Source: Carex sylvatica | Lineage: Eukaryota > Streptophyta > Magnoliopsida > Poales > Cyperaceae | NCBI GenBank assembly: GCA_964058845.1 | Contig: CAXKVR010000004.1 | Location: forward strand, 1 to 64,000 | Direction of reading: 5' to 3' | Length of the DNA: 64,000 nucleotides | In this document: piece after piece, positions 47,215 through 59,900 of the stretch | Position numbering within the stretch: the first letter of the stretch is position 1 | Layout of the letters: each line of letters begins with the position of its first letter | Translations under genes and position numbers: made by a program | Notes under the pieces: generated by a model | Told to the model about the DNA's origin: nothing | What the model saw: only the letters and a program-made list of their open reading frames with translations | The model's database searches: none

Positions 47215-47302
47215 TAGGAGAGCAGAATTCAGTTATTTAAAATCGAACCGTTGAATTTTTTTATGAACGGTTTGATTTAGAATAACAGGATTCTGCTCTC
47301 CT
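47215..47302. repeat. 88-bp near-perfect hairpin
   Basis: Arms 47215-47252 (TAGGAGAGCAGAATTCAGTT onward) and 47266-47302 (AACGGTTTGATTTAGAATAA onward) pair over about 37 bases with few mismatches around a 13-base loop. Either a very small MITE or a transcribed hairpin. No known conserved miRNA was recognised in it. Confidence 0.75.
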
Positions 47303-48004
47303 ATTGAAGAGCAGCGGAGATGGTTCCGAATTGAGAGAGACGTGAATTCGGCGTGGGCGTGGGGTGATGTAGCGGGGTTTCCAAGACGACAGAATACATA
47401 TCTAGTAACATCTTCATCATAATGTTCATTTTACTTAATTAGTTACCGCTGATGTGGCCGTAACTAGTTGGATTCCTTGTACAATAGCCTGCCGAAGTAG
47501 AAAGATGTATAAAATAGTTGTACGTAAAATGGAGAACCGATTTCATTGTTGGCGTTGAAATATTGGGCGCACCGTTCGATCAGAGTGTATAATTAGGATC
47601 TGACGGCTGATAACTTGAATGATAACCATGCATTAACGTCTGTATTTATTTCGGAATTTTTCTACTGTTGATATGGCACTGGACGTGTCCATGAATTTAG
47701 AAAGGATGATTCTTTTCAAATAATGAGGAAATGGAAATAGATTGGTTCAGTTAAGGAAATGGAGAGGAAATGATTCGCAGTATCCTGCCTGCAGCAATGC
47801 TCGAGAGATCACGGATTCACGGATCTTATTTCGTATGATGGCTTCCATTTCCGTTTTATGGGACTACGCAGAGCTGGGGCAAGTAAAGCTACAAGGAATA
47901 TATGTTATTTTGCTCCTCTACAGACGTACAGTTCGATGCTTATTGCATTGTATTTATTTATATAATATTATGGAATCCAGCTAGTATAATATCAGTTATC
48001 AGTG

Positions 48005-48340
48005 TCATATGACATCAAATATAAAATTAATTGAATAATTTTAAATGATTAATTTAAATTATTCAAACCAATTTACTTTATGAATAATGCATTTACATGC
48101 AAATTTTATATATTTTATAATTATTTTAGTATCAAATCAAGCAGTCAAAAATGTTAAAAAATTAATGCATTCAAATTAACATAAAAACTCACACATTTGA
48201 CCGCTTGACTTGATACTAAATAAATTTGAAAATTATAAATTTTGCATGTAAACGCACAACTAATGAAATAGATGAGTTTGAACGATTTGGATTCATCGTT
48301 TGAAGTCGATTCGATAGATTTTATAATTGGTGTTATATGA
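48005..48340. repeat. fold-back repeat, family A copy 2
   Basis: Begins TCATATGACATCAAAT and ends ATTGGTGTTATATGA; the arms (GCATTTACATGCAAATTTTA versus TAAATTTTGCATGTAAACGC) pair across a centre near 48165. Same family as 10378-10675. Confidence 0.7.
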
Positions 48341-48371
48341 GCTGAAATGACACTAATGTCTAGCCAGACTC

Positions 48372-48743
48372 AATATTATGAGTATAACTAGGCTGTTCCT
48401 AAGTTTATCAAGTTTTCTTGTGAACTCAACTCTAAAATCTATCGAATTGGCTGATGTGTCTACATGTAAAAATTTTAAAGTTTTGAATTAATTTAGTATA
48501 AAATCAATTGGTCAAAGTAAGAAGGTTTATAAATTAATTTTAATGCATTTATTTTTTTGAACGCCTTTGATTACTTGACTCTATACAAAATTATTTTTAA
48601 TTTTTAATTTTTTTGCATGTAGACGCATTACTTGTAAGGTAGAAGAATTTCAACTATTTGAATTCATTGTTTAAAATCAATTTATTAAATTTTAGAGTTT
48701 AGTTCACAAAGAGATTTGGTAAAGGAGTTCTACTCATAATATT
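48372..48743. repeat. fold-back repeat, family A copy 3
   Basis: Begins AATATTATGAGTATAACTAG and ends TCTACTCATAATATT in inverted orientation; arms share TTGTGAACTCAACTCTAAAA / TTTTAGAGTTTAGTTCACAA. Only about 30 bp from copy 2. Confidence 0.7.
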
Positions 48744-49419
48744 ATATCTAAATATTTGTGTTCCAAAATCTCATTAAAAAGGAACTGTACCGGTTTAATT
48801 TTAAAGAATGTGCATTGCGAACAACGTGTCCACGGTTTAATTCGTAAAACGTGAACAAAATAAATCATATAAAATTTTTATAATATGGGAGTTAATTTTA
48901 TACTAACTAAAATATTTTACTTAAATCGATATGAAGAAAAATGTACAAATAAAAAAAAAATTTTAAATGAGCGTTAATTGACCTCTTTCTTTTAACGTGG
49001 CTCTGTCATTGCGTGTACAGCAAATAATTATACGGTATATTTGTCATAGAATTAACGGGAATTTCATATATGGCCTTCAAAAAAAAAATTGAAATTATGT
49101 ATTTTTCCCTCTATATTTTATAATATTATATTTACCCCTATTTATTTTAAAAGCTCTCAAATCTATTCAATTTATGGCATTTTAAATTAAAACGCATTAA
49201 ATTTATTTGTTCCCATTTTATTATTTATTAAAAACAATGTCTAAGTCTTTTAGGAATTCATATCACCCAAGTAACTGACCCAAGCAAATTATAAACGGAC
49301 GACCCAGATTAGTTCTTTTTGTTGTTGTACGCAATCTTCAGTGTTGTTTGACTATTGTAAAACATATAAACGTTGAATTTAACAGTTTCTTTGTTTGAGA
49401 TGTATGCATGTTTAGTTGT

Positions 49420-50410
49420 CGTGTCTGAAGGTCAAAGCAAGTCAAAGATATATATTATGATAAGTTGATGTGATAAGTTGCACAAGATAATTGAATACAT
49501 GATATCCTCAAGCCATAAGTAATGATTTGATACAAATGATACGAAAGATGATTCACACAAGCCATTTGGAATATCGGATATTGACAAGATACTGAATCAT
49601 GAATATTATAGAAGATCATAAAGATTGAGATCATGAAAATTACGAAGATCACACTTTACAATTTTGTTTTATCAATTTTAATTTATATCCAAAAGTATGG
49701 TAAAGTAGATATGAGGTTGTCGCCACCTGAGTCTAGCTGTTGGATGGTTGGAAGTCCAATTCAAAATTAAAATAACCAAGCCTGGTCAATACTAAAAACT
49801 AGGCACAAATAAAATAGATTAATCCTTTATTTTGTAGATCTTGTAATCTGCATAGAGCAGTCGGCAACCCCCTTGGACCCCATTATAAATAGTGGGCTAT
49901 GTCATTTGTCTAAAGTGGCAGAAAATACCTACACAAACTTAGACCTTTGAAATTATTTGAGAAATTTAGCTTAATTCATTGTTGTTTGTGCATAAATTTC
50001 AATTATCTTTCTAGCAAACTCAAATATACTTCACCGAAATTGATCATTGTGAGATTATAGTGAAGCTAGTGAATGTATGGAGTTAAAGCTTTTGTTGCTC
50101 CCATACTTCAAGCTATTATGTTTCTGAGCCGTAGTTGCTCACTTCTCTCTTTGAGCCTATAGTGCTTATATGTCTGTTTTTGTGGATTGTTGGAGTTTTG
50201 TCTCGCTGGGCAATAGAAAGGCGCGCCTCGTTTTGGGTGTGCTGCCCCAGAGACGTAGATCCTTCAGTTGGTTGAATTTCGTTGTCAACTCGTGTGTCAA
50301 TTTCTCTAACTCTATCTATTTACTTTATTGCACTTTATTTATTTATATTCATAAGTTCTTGATTCCGCTAAGAATTCTAAGTAGATAGATTTGCTTCATC
50401 ACATGAACGA
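49420..50410 (+). repeat. possible solo LTR
   Basis: LTR-like organisation without an internal region: a TATAAATA at about 49884, then a GC-richer transcribed-looking part (GATCATTGTGAGATTATAGT, AGACGTAGATCCTTCAGTTG, TTTACTTTATTGCACTTTAT) that resembles the R-U5 region of plant retrotransposon LTRs. Ends and target duplication could not be fixed, so this is tentative. Confidence 0.4.
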
Positions 50411-53400
50411 TCGATGTTTAACTTGTTTATCCGACTGATAGTTACAAGTTATAGGATTTAAATTTTAAACAACCACATATCCCCCCCCCCCCCCCCCTAG
50501 ATGCTATTAAAGACAACATTTTTAACTTGGCACGAATCTCAAAACAGATCCTACAGTTCTATAGGAATAGAAATGACTTTGGTCCGACTGTGATTCATCT
50601 GGGCCGTTCGTTTGTAATTTACTTGAATCAGGGACCTGGGAGGATATGGGTTAAGTCTTCTAGTTGGTCAATTTCTAAGGGCAATAATTTGTTTCTCTAC
50701 TTTTAATGTATGCACAATAGTATTTAGGTATATACTAGTGTGTACGTCAAAAGTAAGATGATGAATAATTTGCTCTCATAGTTATTTGATTAGAAGATTG
50801 AACTTAAACTCCAACTTCATTTTATTTTAAAAAAGAGTAAAATAAGCATTTTATCAATTCAAAATGAGTTTTAATAGAAAATACAATAAATTGAATAAAT
50901 TGACGAGTTTTTGAAATTTGAAGGAGTAAATATGATATTACAAATTTTAGAGAAAAAACAATATAATTTCGATTTTTGATTTTAGCAGCGTGAAATTTCT
51001 CCTAGAATTCACATTTGCTGTCATAATTTTCGTGACATAAAGTTGTCGCGCCTGCCACAATTTTATGACATAAAATTTTAGCGCTTCAACAGCTTAATTG
51101 TTTGAAATTTTCTGCGTATGTTAAAATAATTTTCCCAAAAACTTACACTGCCGTACACTATTCCATCCGAATCGGACAGTTTGGGGCTTTGTATCATAGT
51201 ATGATATCGAAAACGAACACGCTATTGCTACAAAGAGGTTTATTTCTTGGAAAATCAAAATGATTAAAATGGAATATGTGATAAAATTATAAAGAGGCAC
51301 TGGCAGGAAGATTAATGACTTGGTGGTAAGTTTAGTTTTTCTTATTCGAAAAGGAGTTACTTTGGTTTTTATCAACTTTCGTGCATACAAATTTTAATAT
51401 CAATCGTACAGTGATAGAGCTAATTGAACCTAGAAGTAGGTTCAATGCCCATCGGACCTACTCCTATCTCTTTCTTATTAGAATTTACTGACAATTATCA
51501 TCATCCTCATCGTTTCTCTCACCATAAAAACGCGCACTGGGAATCAAATCCTCTGCCCACACGCTGCTACGAATTATGAGGCATTAATTGGTACAAATTT
51601 AATATGCAAAATTGCTTCAAGTGTGAACTGTTCGGAATTAAAATTTAATAAGAAATTTTGTACATAAATCGTACTTGACAATTATTAATTACAATCTATT
51701 TTGACAAAGCACAAGTATGAACCTATTGTAACAATATACTTTTCTTTATTTATTTTTTTAATTTTGAAAGAAGAGAGTTCAAATGCCTCTATTTTTTGTG
51801 TGTTCATTTTCAAAAGCTTTAATAACTTAAAAGTCAAAATAAAACCGTTATTATGACATTTACATTTATAACAACAACAACAACAACAATAAAGATAAAT
51901 AAAATTGTAATTGTTCATATGAGGAGAAACTTTGTTAGATAAGCAATGTGACATAAACTTTGTTAGATAAGCAATGTGATTTAATAATTCGAAATTAAAA
52001 GCACCCAATAATAAATGAACTTGATTATAATTGATGTAACATTTTAAAAAAATCAGCAAAACATGCAGGCACATGTGAGCCTTCGAGATCATTTTTGCAA
52101 GAATGAAGGGCTCAATAAATAAATTTACTGACTTTACTATTACGATATATAAAATGTAAACTACTTTAGTCGTCATCCTTAAAATTACAGTGCTAAAGTA
52201 AATAAATAATTCGAACCAGGAAGGTCAGAAAATAAATTACAGTGCTAAAGAGGATTTGGTTCGAAAATAAATCTAATTATGTCGATATGAAATTCTTGAT
52301 TTAAAAAAAAAAATACCACTATATTACTTTGACTCGCTTCTCCCAAATCAATAATTTATCAACTTGTTGTTCGATCTATTGAAATGAAATTGGTGGTGGA
52401 TGCAACTTTTTACTCTGTGGACATAGTTTCTGGCCTTTTTTAAGTGGACACTAATCTCATTTCTCCACTATTTTTTTAGATGAAAAGATAAATAAATAAT
52501 TTGATCGAAACAAAACGTTCAACAATTCATGGAGTAAAATTTTGTGAAGTTTTAAAAAAATTACTCAATCATCGTTGTTGGTAAATTAATATAAATTATT
52601 TATCCAAATTTACACTTCTACCTAGTTTTAGAGAGTAATCTGACATGTCTTCACAGTAATTAGCAAATCATATTCTTTATTTTATATCATTTTAAAAAAA
52701 AAAACATTTGAATAGCAAATAACAACAGCTCTTCACGTTTTTTCAATATGTAGTCCCAGCAACAAGCAATGACATGTACATGTAGAGCCAGAGACGGGAC
52801 ACTTGTTCCCTTAACTCAATTTTTTTTTTAACAAATGCTTCTATTTAATTATATGATTTTCTAAAAAATTGTTAAGATATGCTTAAAACATTAAAAACTT
52901 AATTTACGCTTTAACTTGATTTTTTTCTCAAAATATACTTCTATTTCTATACTCTTAGATTTTTTTACAAATACTTCACATTCAAAATAATTATATAATT
53001 TGCCTCACACCAACAGAAAGACTACATATATTATTTTTTTACACCCCACACTACAATTATATATAATGGTCACCGTTAGCAAATAAAATTGTGATAGTAC
53101 AAATATTGACATCTAATTTGTAGGTATATATATACGTACGTATGTTCCGACGTAGGACATGGACGCTACTACATGTATTTTGTTTTTGTTTTTGTTTTTT
53201 TTTTTAATTATGACACAAAAAATTAGTATTTGTAGCCATACATACATACTGAGGAAATACTAGGCAGAGTGAGTTTTGGCTATACTGAGGAAATACTAGT
53301 ACTATTTGTAGTCATACCAAATGCACCAGTATTTTATTTAAGGCACGACAAATTGGGTTAATTTAAGCATTTTGTAAATTTAGAATGCTGAATATAATTC

Positions 53401-54095
53401 AATGATTTCAGAGGAAAAAATACATAATTTTAACGTTTTCTAACTTTCTAAGGGTACACATGAATTGCCCATAATAAACCTTATATAATGATAGTATAGA
53501 TAAAAAAAATTATTATATATGTATATATATATAATTAATATTTGTTAATTATCATGTATAATAAAAATACAAAATAGCTTTTATCCATACACTTATCCCA
53601 TAAACTAACAAGATAAAATTCTTATCCATATCCCCTTATGGCCTTATCAAATACAACATGCATGAATCGGATAAAAAGATAATAGAGTTTGATTGACACT
53701 TTGCTCTTCTTTAGACAAACTGCAAAGCACCGTGCATCTCTCCACTTTCCTCCTGGTGCAAGTACGGTAGCTGCATGTCTCCTTGGTTGCCTTCAGAGCA
53801 AGCAAATAATTATAAGCCCATAATGGCAGTGGCCCATGAATGCAACCTTTCATGTCTAAACCTAGCGAAATATGACTTTTTACAACATGGGTACCTACCA
53901 TTAACTAATATTCTCTTCCTCCTTTCTGTGCTCTCCATAATCTGTTCCACTAGAAATGGGATCAGTGATCCATCGCTGACCATCACTCCCTGCAGATTAG
54001 GAGCAATAAGATCTTAATGTACCCGAATAGATTTTGTGCGACTCTCAATTATAAGGCAATATACATTGCGCCTTGATCGAGTTTGACTAATTGGA
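50411..54095. other. no gene recognised; repeats
   Basis: AT-rich intergenic DNA. Contains a run of 17 C (50481-50497), the CACGAATCTCAAAACAGATCC dispersed repeat at about 50531, (CAA)n at 51870-51888, TA-rich simple sequence at 53510-53535 and possible unidentified minus-strand exon-like sequence (SDGSLIPFLVEQIME, about 53980-53900) followed by a GT. No family recognised. Confidence 0.5.
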
Positions 54096-54100
54096 TATTG

Positions 54101-55247
54101 TGTTGGGGAATCATAAAAGCTAAACAATTATAATTTATCTAGAGATCAAACAATTACATCTCATCTAAGGGTCAAACACTTACACTCCAGAAAAGAAGAA
54201 ACAATCTCCACCTTAACCTAAGACCGTCCAATGCCAAAAAAATCCAAAACATAAACTTAAGTACGAAATACAATACCTGATTTCATGTTGTTTGTCATAG
54301 AATTCCGAATTCATTATAGGAGCGGCAAACGTCTCCATGAGCACGAGACAAAACTTGAGATAACTTTTCCTTTCACGCCCTTTTGATTGGATTATAGATT
54401 AGGTCTTCCAAAGCAACAAGATTGCCCTTGAGAGATCCTCTCCAATTTTCTCATGGATCTCTCTTCTCAATTCTTTAATGGTAGAAGAGAAAGAGAATGC
54501 TCTCAAAATTATGTATAAAATAACCTCTATCAGAATTCTGAGATGACTTGGTTATCTTATGCCTTAGGGAACCATATTTATATAGGTTTACACATCTGAC
54601 AGCGTGAGTGCGGGTGACTCACCCGCAATGCGTCTCTGTGCGTCCGCACTGGGTCGAGACGTATCCAAACAACCGCCTTAAATTACATTCCATAAATAGC
54701 CTGTATCCTGAGTGCGTCCGCACTCAGAGTTAGTGCGGATCATCCACCCGCACTGGGCCAAAACCGAAATCTGAAAATTACCCAAGTACTCAGTGCGGGT
54801 CAGTCCACCCGCATTGAGCCCTAGTGCGTCCGCACTCGGCTCAGACTTTTGCTCTTTCTGAACTTTCAGAAAATCGTCTAACTCTTGAGTGCGTCTGCAC
54901 TGGAATTCAGTGCGTTTGCATTAGGCTCGGACTTTTTTCTTGCGTTACCCTGAAGTTCACAGAAATTGGCTAAGTACTGAGTGCGTCTGCACTCAGATCC
55001 AGTGCGGGTGAGCCACTCGCACTGGGCCCCAAAAAAATAGTTTTCTGTATTTGCAATTCTCAGAATCAGACCATTAGTGATTTGATCTTTGCCAAAATTG
55101 TTCTACACACTTATGGACCACATCCTATTGAATACATATATTATCTAATGTCTTAATTTGATCACTTTAATTATGACAACCATATTTTACAGTATACAAT
55201 TCATAATTATATTACATATATGCTCAACGTTGGATTAAGATCCAACA
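54101..55247 (-). repeat. copia 3' LTR
   Basis: 1147 bp. Contains repeated palindromic words of the type AGTGCGGGTGNNNCACCCGCACT and GAGTGCGTCCGCACTC between about 54600 and 55030. Lacks a ~30-base duplication present in the other LTR. Confidence 0.95.
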
Positions 55248-55258
55248 ATCTCCCACTT
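55248..55258 (-). other. polypurine tract
   Basis: On -, AAGTGGGAGAT abuts the 3' LTR; the site that primes plus-strand DNA synthesis in copia elements. Confidence 0.85.
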
Positions 55259-55772
55259 GAGCAATATGTTATACTCTTTTAATTATGTATTGTCAACCTT
55301 ATGTGCGCACATACTTTTCTGTCATCCTAATGTATTCCCGAACCAATTCCGTCCATCAATTACATTAGCAAAGGACTAAAGCAGTTTTCGTCACATTTAT
55401 TTTAGTCATGGCTAAACCATCAATAATCTCATTACTAACATAACCAAATGATATGAATCATGATGTGGATGTGTAGCATAGAAATTACACGCAATTGTGA
55501 TCTTACGTGCCAATTTCTAACTATATCTCCCACTAAAAACTTGAAACTTAATTTCATAAACTTGTTGTAAAAATGCAAAAATTCAAATAAACAATTCGCA
55601 AATCATATACTCAAATATAAGGTCAAAACAAAATAAAAGATATAATACATAACTCAATCCTTTTGCAACATCATTCATATAACATAAATAACTTGTTTTC
55701 TGTCACAAATATCATATCCATAATTACAATAAGTAAATAGAACATCAAAATTAAACATTTAATGGACTTCCA

Positions 55773-57380
55773 CTAAAATTGAATTTTCCTAACAGAAATT
55801 ACTCCCATATGAGCAACATGCTCTTCAAACTTATTGGGTGGTAATCCTTTAGTAAGTGGATCCGCTAACATGGAGTCCGTCCCTATATGTTCTATGGATA
55901 ACTGACCATTCTGCACTCTCTCTTTTACAACCAAGAACTTAATGTCAATGTACTTGGACTTTGACGAACTTCGGTTGTTGTTTGCGTATAGCACAGCCGA
56001 ATTATTGTCACAATACAATTTTAGTGGTATCTCAATATACTCCACTATATGCAGCCTAGTGACAAAATTGCGTAGCCATACACCATGATTCGATGCCTCA
56101 TGACATGCTACAAATTCTGCGGCAATTGTGGAAGATGCTATAAGTGACTGTTTAGCATTTTTCCATGAAACAGCCCCTCCAGCTAACATGTAAATGTAGC
56201 CGGATGTAGATTTCATGCTATCTTGGCATCCTCCAAAATCAGAATCAGTATACCTAATGACCTCTAGCTTGTTCGATCTCTGATACATGAGCATGTGTTC
56301 TTTTGTTCGCTTCAGGTACCTCAAGACCTGTTTGGCTACTTTCCAATGATCTAGACCTGGGTTTGATAAGTATCGGCCCAACATGCCAGTAAATAACGCA
56401 ATATCCGGATGCATACATACTTGCGCAATATCCGGACGCGTACATACTTGCGTATACATGATGCTCCCAACGACTGAGGCATATGGATACTTTTGCATTA
56501 CTTCCTTTTCTAAATTATTCTTTGGGCATTGACTGATACTGAATTTGTCTCCTTTTGCTACATGGGTATGTCCTGGTTTACTGTCTTGCATGCCATACCT
56601 TTTTAGGACCTTTTCGATATAATTTCTTTGGGACAAACCCAATATACCTTGGGTTCTATTCCTCGGTATTTCAATCCCTAAGACAAATGATGCACCACAA
56701 AGATCTTTCATCTCAAAATTCTTCATCAGAAAGTTCTTAGTCTCATGCAACATATTTATATCATTGCTGGCAAGCAATATGTCATCGACATATAAAACCA
56801 AAAACACAAACTTACTCTCACAGAACTTGAGGTATATACACTCATCCACAAGATTTGACTCAACCAAATGAGACAATCACATTGTGGAATTTGTAGTACC
56901 ACTGACGAGACGCTTGCTTTAGCCCATAGATAAATTTCTTAAATTTGCACACCATAGACTTTGCGTCTCCTGACACATAGTTTTCTGGTTGCACCATATA
57001 GATTGTTTCCTTAATGTCACAATTGAGAAAAGCAGTCTTAACATCCATCTGATGAAGCTCCAAATTGAAATGCGCAACTAATGCCAATATAATCCTTAAA
57101 TAGTCTTTCAATAAAATTGGAGATAAAGTCTCTTTATAATTGATGCCTTCCTTTTGTGTAAAACCCTTAGCAACAAGACGAGCATTATATTTTTCCACAT
57201 TACTTTTCGAATACCTCTTGGTTTTAAATACCCATTGAGAACCAATGGGCCTCGATCCTTTAAGTAATGAGACAATTTCCCAAACGTCATTGTCAGCCAT
57301 AGATTTGATTTCCTCATTCATGGCATCGATTCACTTGTGAGAGTTAGAGTCTTGCATGGCTTGTTGAAAATTTATGGGGT
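55773..57380 (-). pseudogene. copia reverse transcriptase and RNase H
   Basis: 57321-56860 holds the RT N-terminal half (NDVWEIV, SQWVFKTKR, HQMDVKTAFLN, YGLKQASRQWY). 56876-55773 continues after a frame change near 56870 with VLYVDDILLAS (catalytic YVDD) and the RNase H part (KLYCDNNSAV, ADPLTKGLP). Just upstream of 57321 a TGA replaces the expected Trp of the HKWIDAM motif. A 27-bp tandem duplication in RT repeats the CTRPDIA stretch (about 56385-56445). Not functional. Confidence 0.9.
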
Positions 57381-57476
57381 CATTTTCTAACATGCCAACA
57401 TCAAACTCATGTTCTTCAAGGTAAACTACATAATTCGAAGATATTGCAGACATTTTCTCTCTAGTGGACTTTCTTA

Positions 57477-58702
57477 TTAGTAATTCTGAATTTTCTTGAG
57501 GATTTTCACATTGTTATCTACATTCTGTCCAACAACAGCATTATCCAGAATTTCTAGAATTTCTCTATGTACTGTTTGATCTTGTTTAGTTTGGTCTTCA
57601 ATAATGATTTCGTTTCCGACAATTGCATTTTGAGTTAAAATGGGTTCAATATCCACAAAACTCTCAATACCTGTGGGAATATTTACATACTCCTCTTCGA
57701 ATTCAAAATCCATTATTGTATCTCCCCCCACAAACTCAACATCCTCAAAAAAATTTGCATTTCCCGTCTCAAAAATTGTAAATTCTGTGGGATTATAAAA
57801 CTTATAACCCCTTGATCGCTCGGGATACCCAATAAAATAACAACTAACAGTTCTTTCATCCAGTTTCTTTTCATGTGGCCTATAAGGCTTTGCTTCAGCT
57901 GGATATTCCTATACACGTAATACTTTAAATTAGGCTTTTGCCCATTCCAAATTTCGTATGGGATTTTGTTAGTTGCTTTAGTGGGTACTCTATTTAGGAT
58001 ATGTGCTGCAGTTTTTAAAGTTTCACCCCATAGATTATTTGGTAGAGAAGTATGACTTATTATACTTCTTACCATGTCCTTAAGCATTCAATTGCGCCTC
58101 TCAGAAATATCATTTATTGCCAGCGAATCGGGAAATGTATACTGAGGCACTATGCCACATTCTTCTATGAAATGTGCAAAAGGCCCTGTACATTTTTATC
58201 CTGATCCATCATATCTGCCGTAATATTCACCACCACGGTCAGATCTAATGGCCTTAATGTGTTTGTTAAGTTGTAACTCAACTTCCGCTTTGAAATTTTT
58301 GAACATGTCAAGGACTTGAGCCTTTTCCTTAATTAAATATATGAAACCATATCTTGAGTAGTCATCTATGAAACTAATAAAACACCGGTGACCATTTATT
58401 GTAGCCGTTGGAAACAGACCACAGATATCGGTATGAATTAGTTCCAAGACTTCCGAACATCTTTTGGCTTCATATTTTCTGAAATTGATTTGTTTTCCTT
58501 TTATGCAATTTATACAATCACTAAGATCTAAAAAATCTAAGGACTGTAGAATTTCATTCGACACAAGTCTTTCAATTCTACGTGTAGAAATGTGACCTAA
58601 TCTTTTGTGCCATAATGAAGCTGAATTTTCATTAGTTAATTTTTTTTTCTTACTATTTGTATCAACATGCAAGGTTTCAATATATGAGCTATTGACATCC
58701 AA
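57477..58702 (-). pseudogene. copia integrase
   Basis: 58702-58196 carries the GAG-pre-integrase/HHCC zinc motif (WHKRLGHIS ... CINCIKGKQ) and the start of the catalytic core with the first Asp (HTDICG) and second Asp (FIDDYSRYGF). 58087-57713 continues with TAAHILNRVP and IPYEIWNGQKP; 57731-57477 is the acidic integrase-to-RT linker. Several stops separate the pieces (about 58196-58100 and 57900). Confidence 0.88.
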
Positions 58703-58995
58703 AGAATATAGATATCATAAACAGAAAGAAAACCAGAACCAACTTGTTTTGAATCATGAAACAAACCAAAGTTTTGATTTCCAAAAGTACAAGTAAATCC
58801 ATACTTATCCAATGCAGAAATAGAAATTAAGTTACGTCTAAAAGATGGTACAATAAATGTCTCATACAAATTCTAATAAAATCATGATTTTAACAATAAT
58901 CTATAAGTCTCAATAGCCTCTACTTCAGTTTTATTGCTATCGCCCACAAAGATGAATCTCTCATGATCACTTGGCTTCCGGCAATTTAGGCAACC

Positions 58996-59900
58996 CTACA
59001 AAGATATACTTATGTGAGTAGTTGCACCTGAATCTATCCACCAAGTATATCTTGATATAGAAGATAAATTAACTTCCGTACAAACCATAACAAGAGATTT
59101 ACCTTTCTTAATACGCCATGCGTGATAATTATGGCAATGAATCTTCTTGTGTCCAATCGCACCACAGAAGTAACATGCATTTTCCGATGTGGCAACTTTC
59201 TTGCCCTTATCCTGTTTCTTATTGGTGGTCAATGCAGCATCCTTATTATCCTTAATCTGATCAGATCTCTTACGCTTAGCTGAAGTCTTAGATTTGGAAG
59301 TTATAGCAAAATGAGCACTTTCTGTTTTATGTTGGTTCAGTGTTTTCTCTTCTTCCACACAATGAGAGATTAATTCATTGAGTGACCATTTGTCCTTCTG
59401 ACAATTGTAGCTCACCCTAAACTGTCCAAAGTGTGGAGGAAGTGATATCAATACTAAATGTACCAAAAGATCATCAGAGATCTCCAACTTAAGTGTCATT
59501 AGTTTTGAAACAACATTAGACATTTTCGTGATGTACTCCCTAATACTTCACTTATCTTTATATTTCATTGAGACAAGTTTGGTCAAGAGTGTACCAATTT
59601 CAGACTTTTCATTCTTAACAAACATTTCTCAACTTCAGCTAAAAATGCCTTAGCATTGGTAATCGAATCAGAAATCGAGCCTCTAAATGCCTTTGGAATG
59701 GACATTTTCATGATCATTAGAGGCACTATATTAGATCTATCCCACTTTTCCTCAATCTGCTGAATTTTAATCCTTTCATCAGCCGTTGAGGTATTAGTGA
59801 CTTTGGGACATTCTATCCTGAGTGCTAAGTCTAAATCCATGATACCAAGAGTTATCATAACACTCTCCTACCAATACTTAAAATTGGTTCCATTTAGCAT
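58996..59900 (-). pseudogene. copia gag and protease
   Basis: Gag begins at about 59900 (MLNGTNFKYW), interrupted after the Trp by TAG, continues to a frame change near 59620 and a TGA near 59550, then 59523-58996. It contains the zinc knuckle CYFCGAIGHKKIHC and the protease motif WIDSGATTH. Gag packages the RNA; the protease would cleave the polyprotein. Confidence 0.88.

Noticed and set aside
52205..52230. TTCGAACCAGGA as a tRNA B box
   Set aside because: No A box or cloverleaf around it on either strand.
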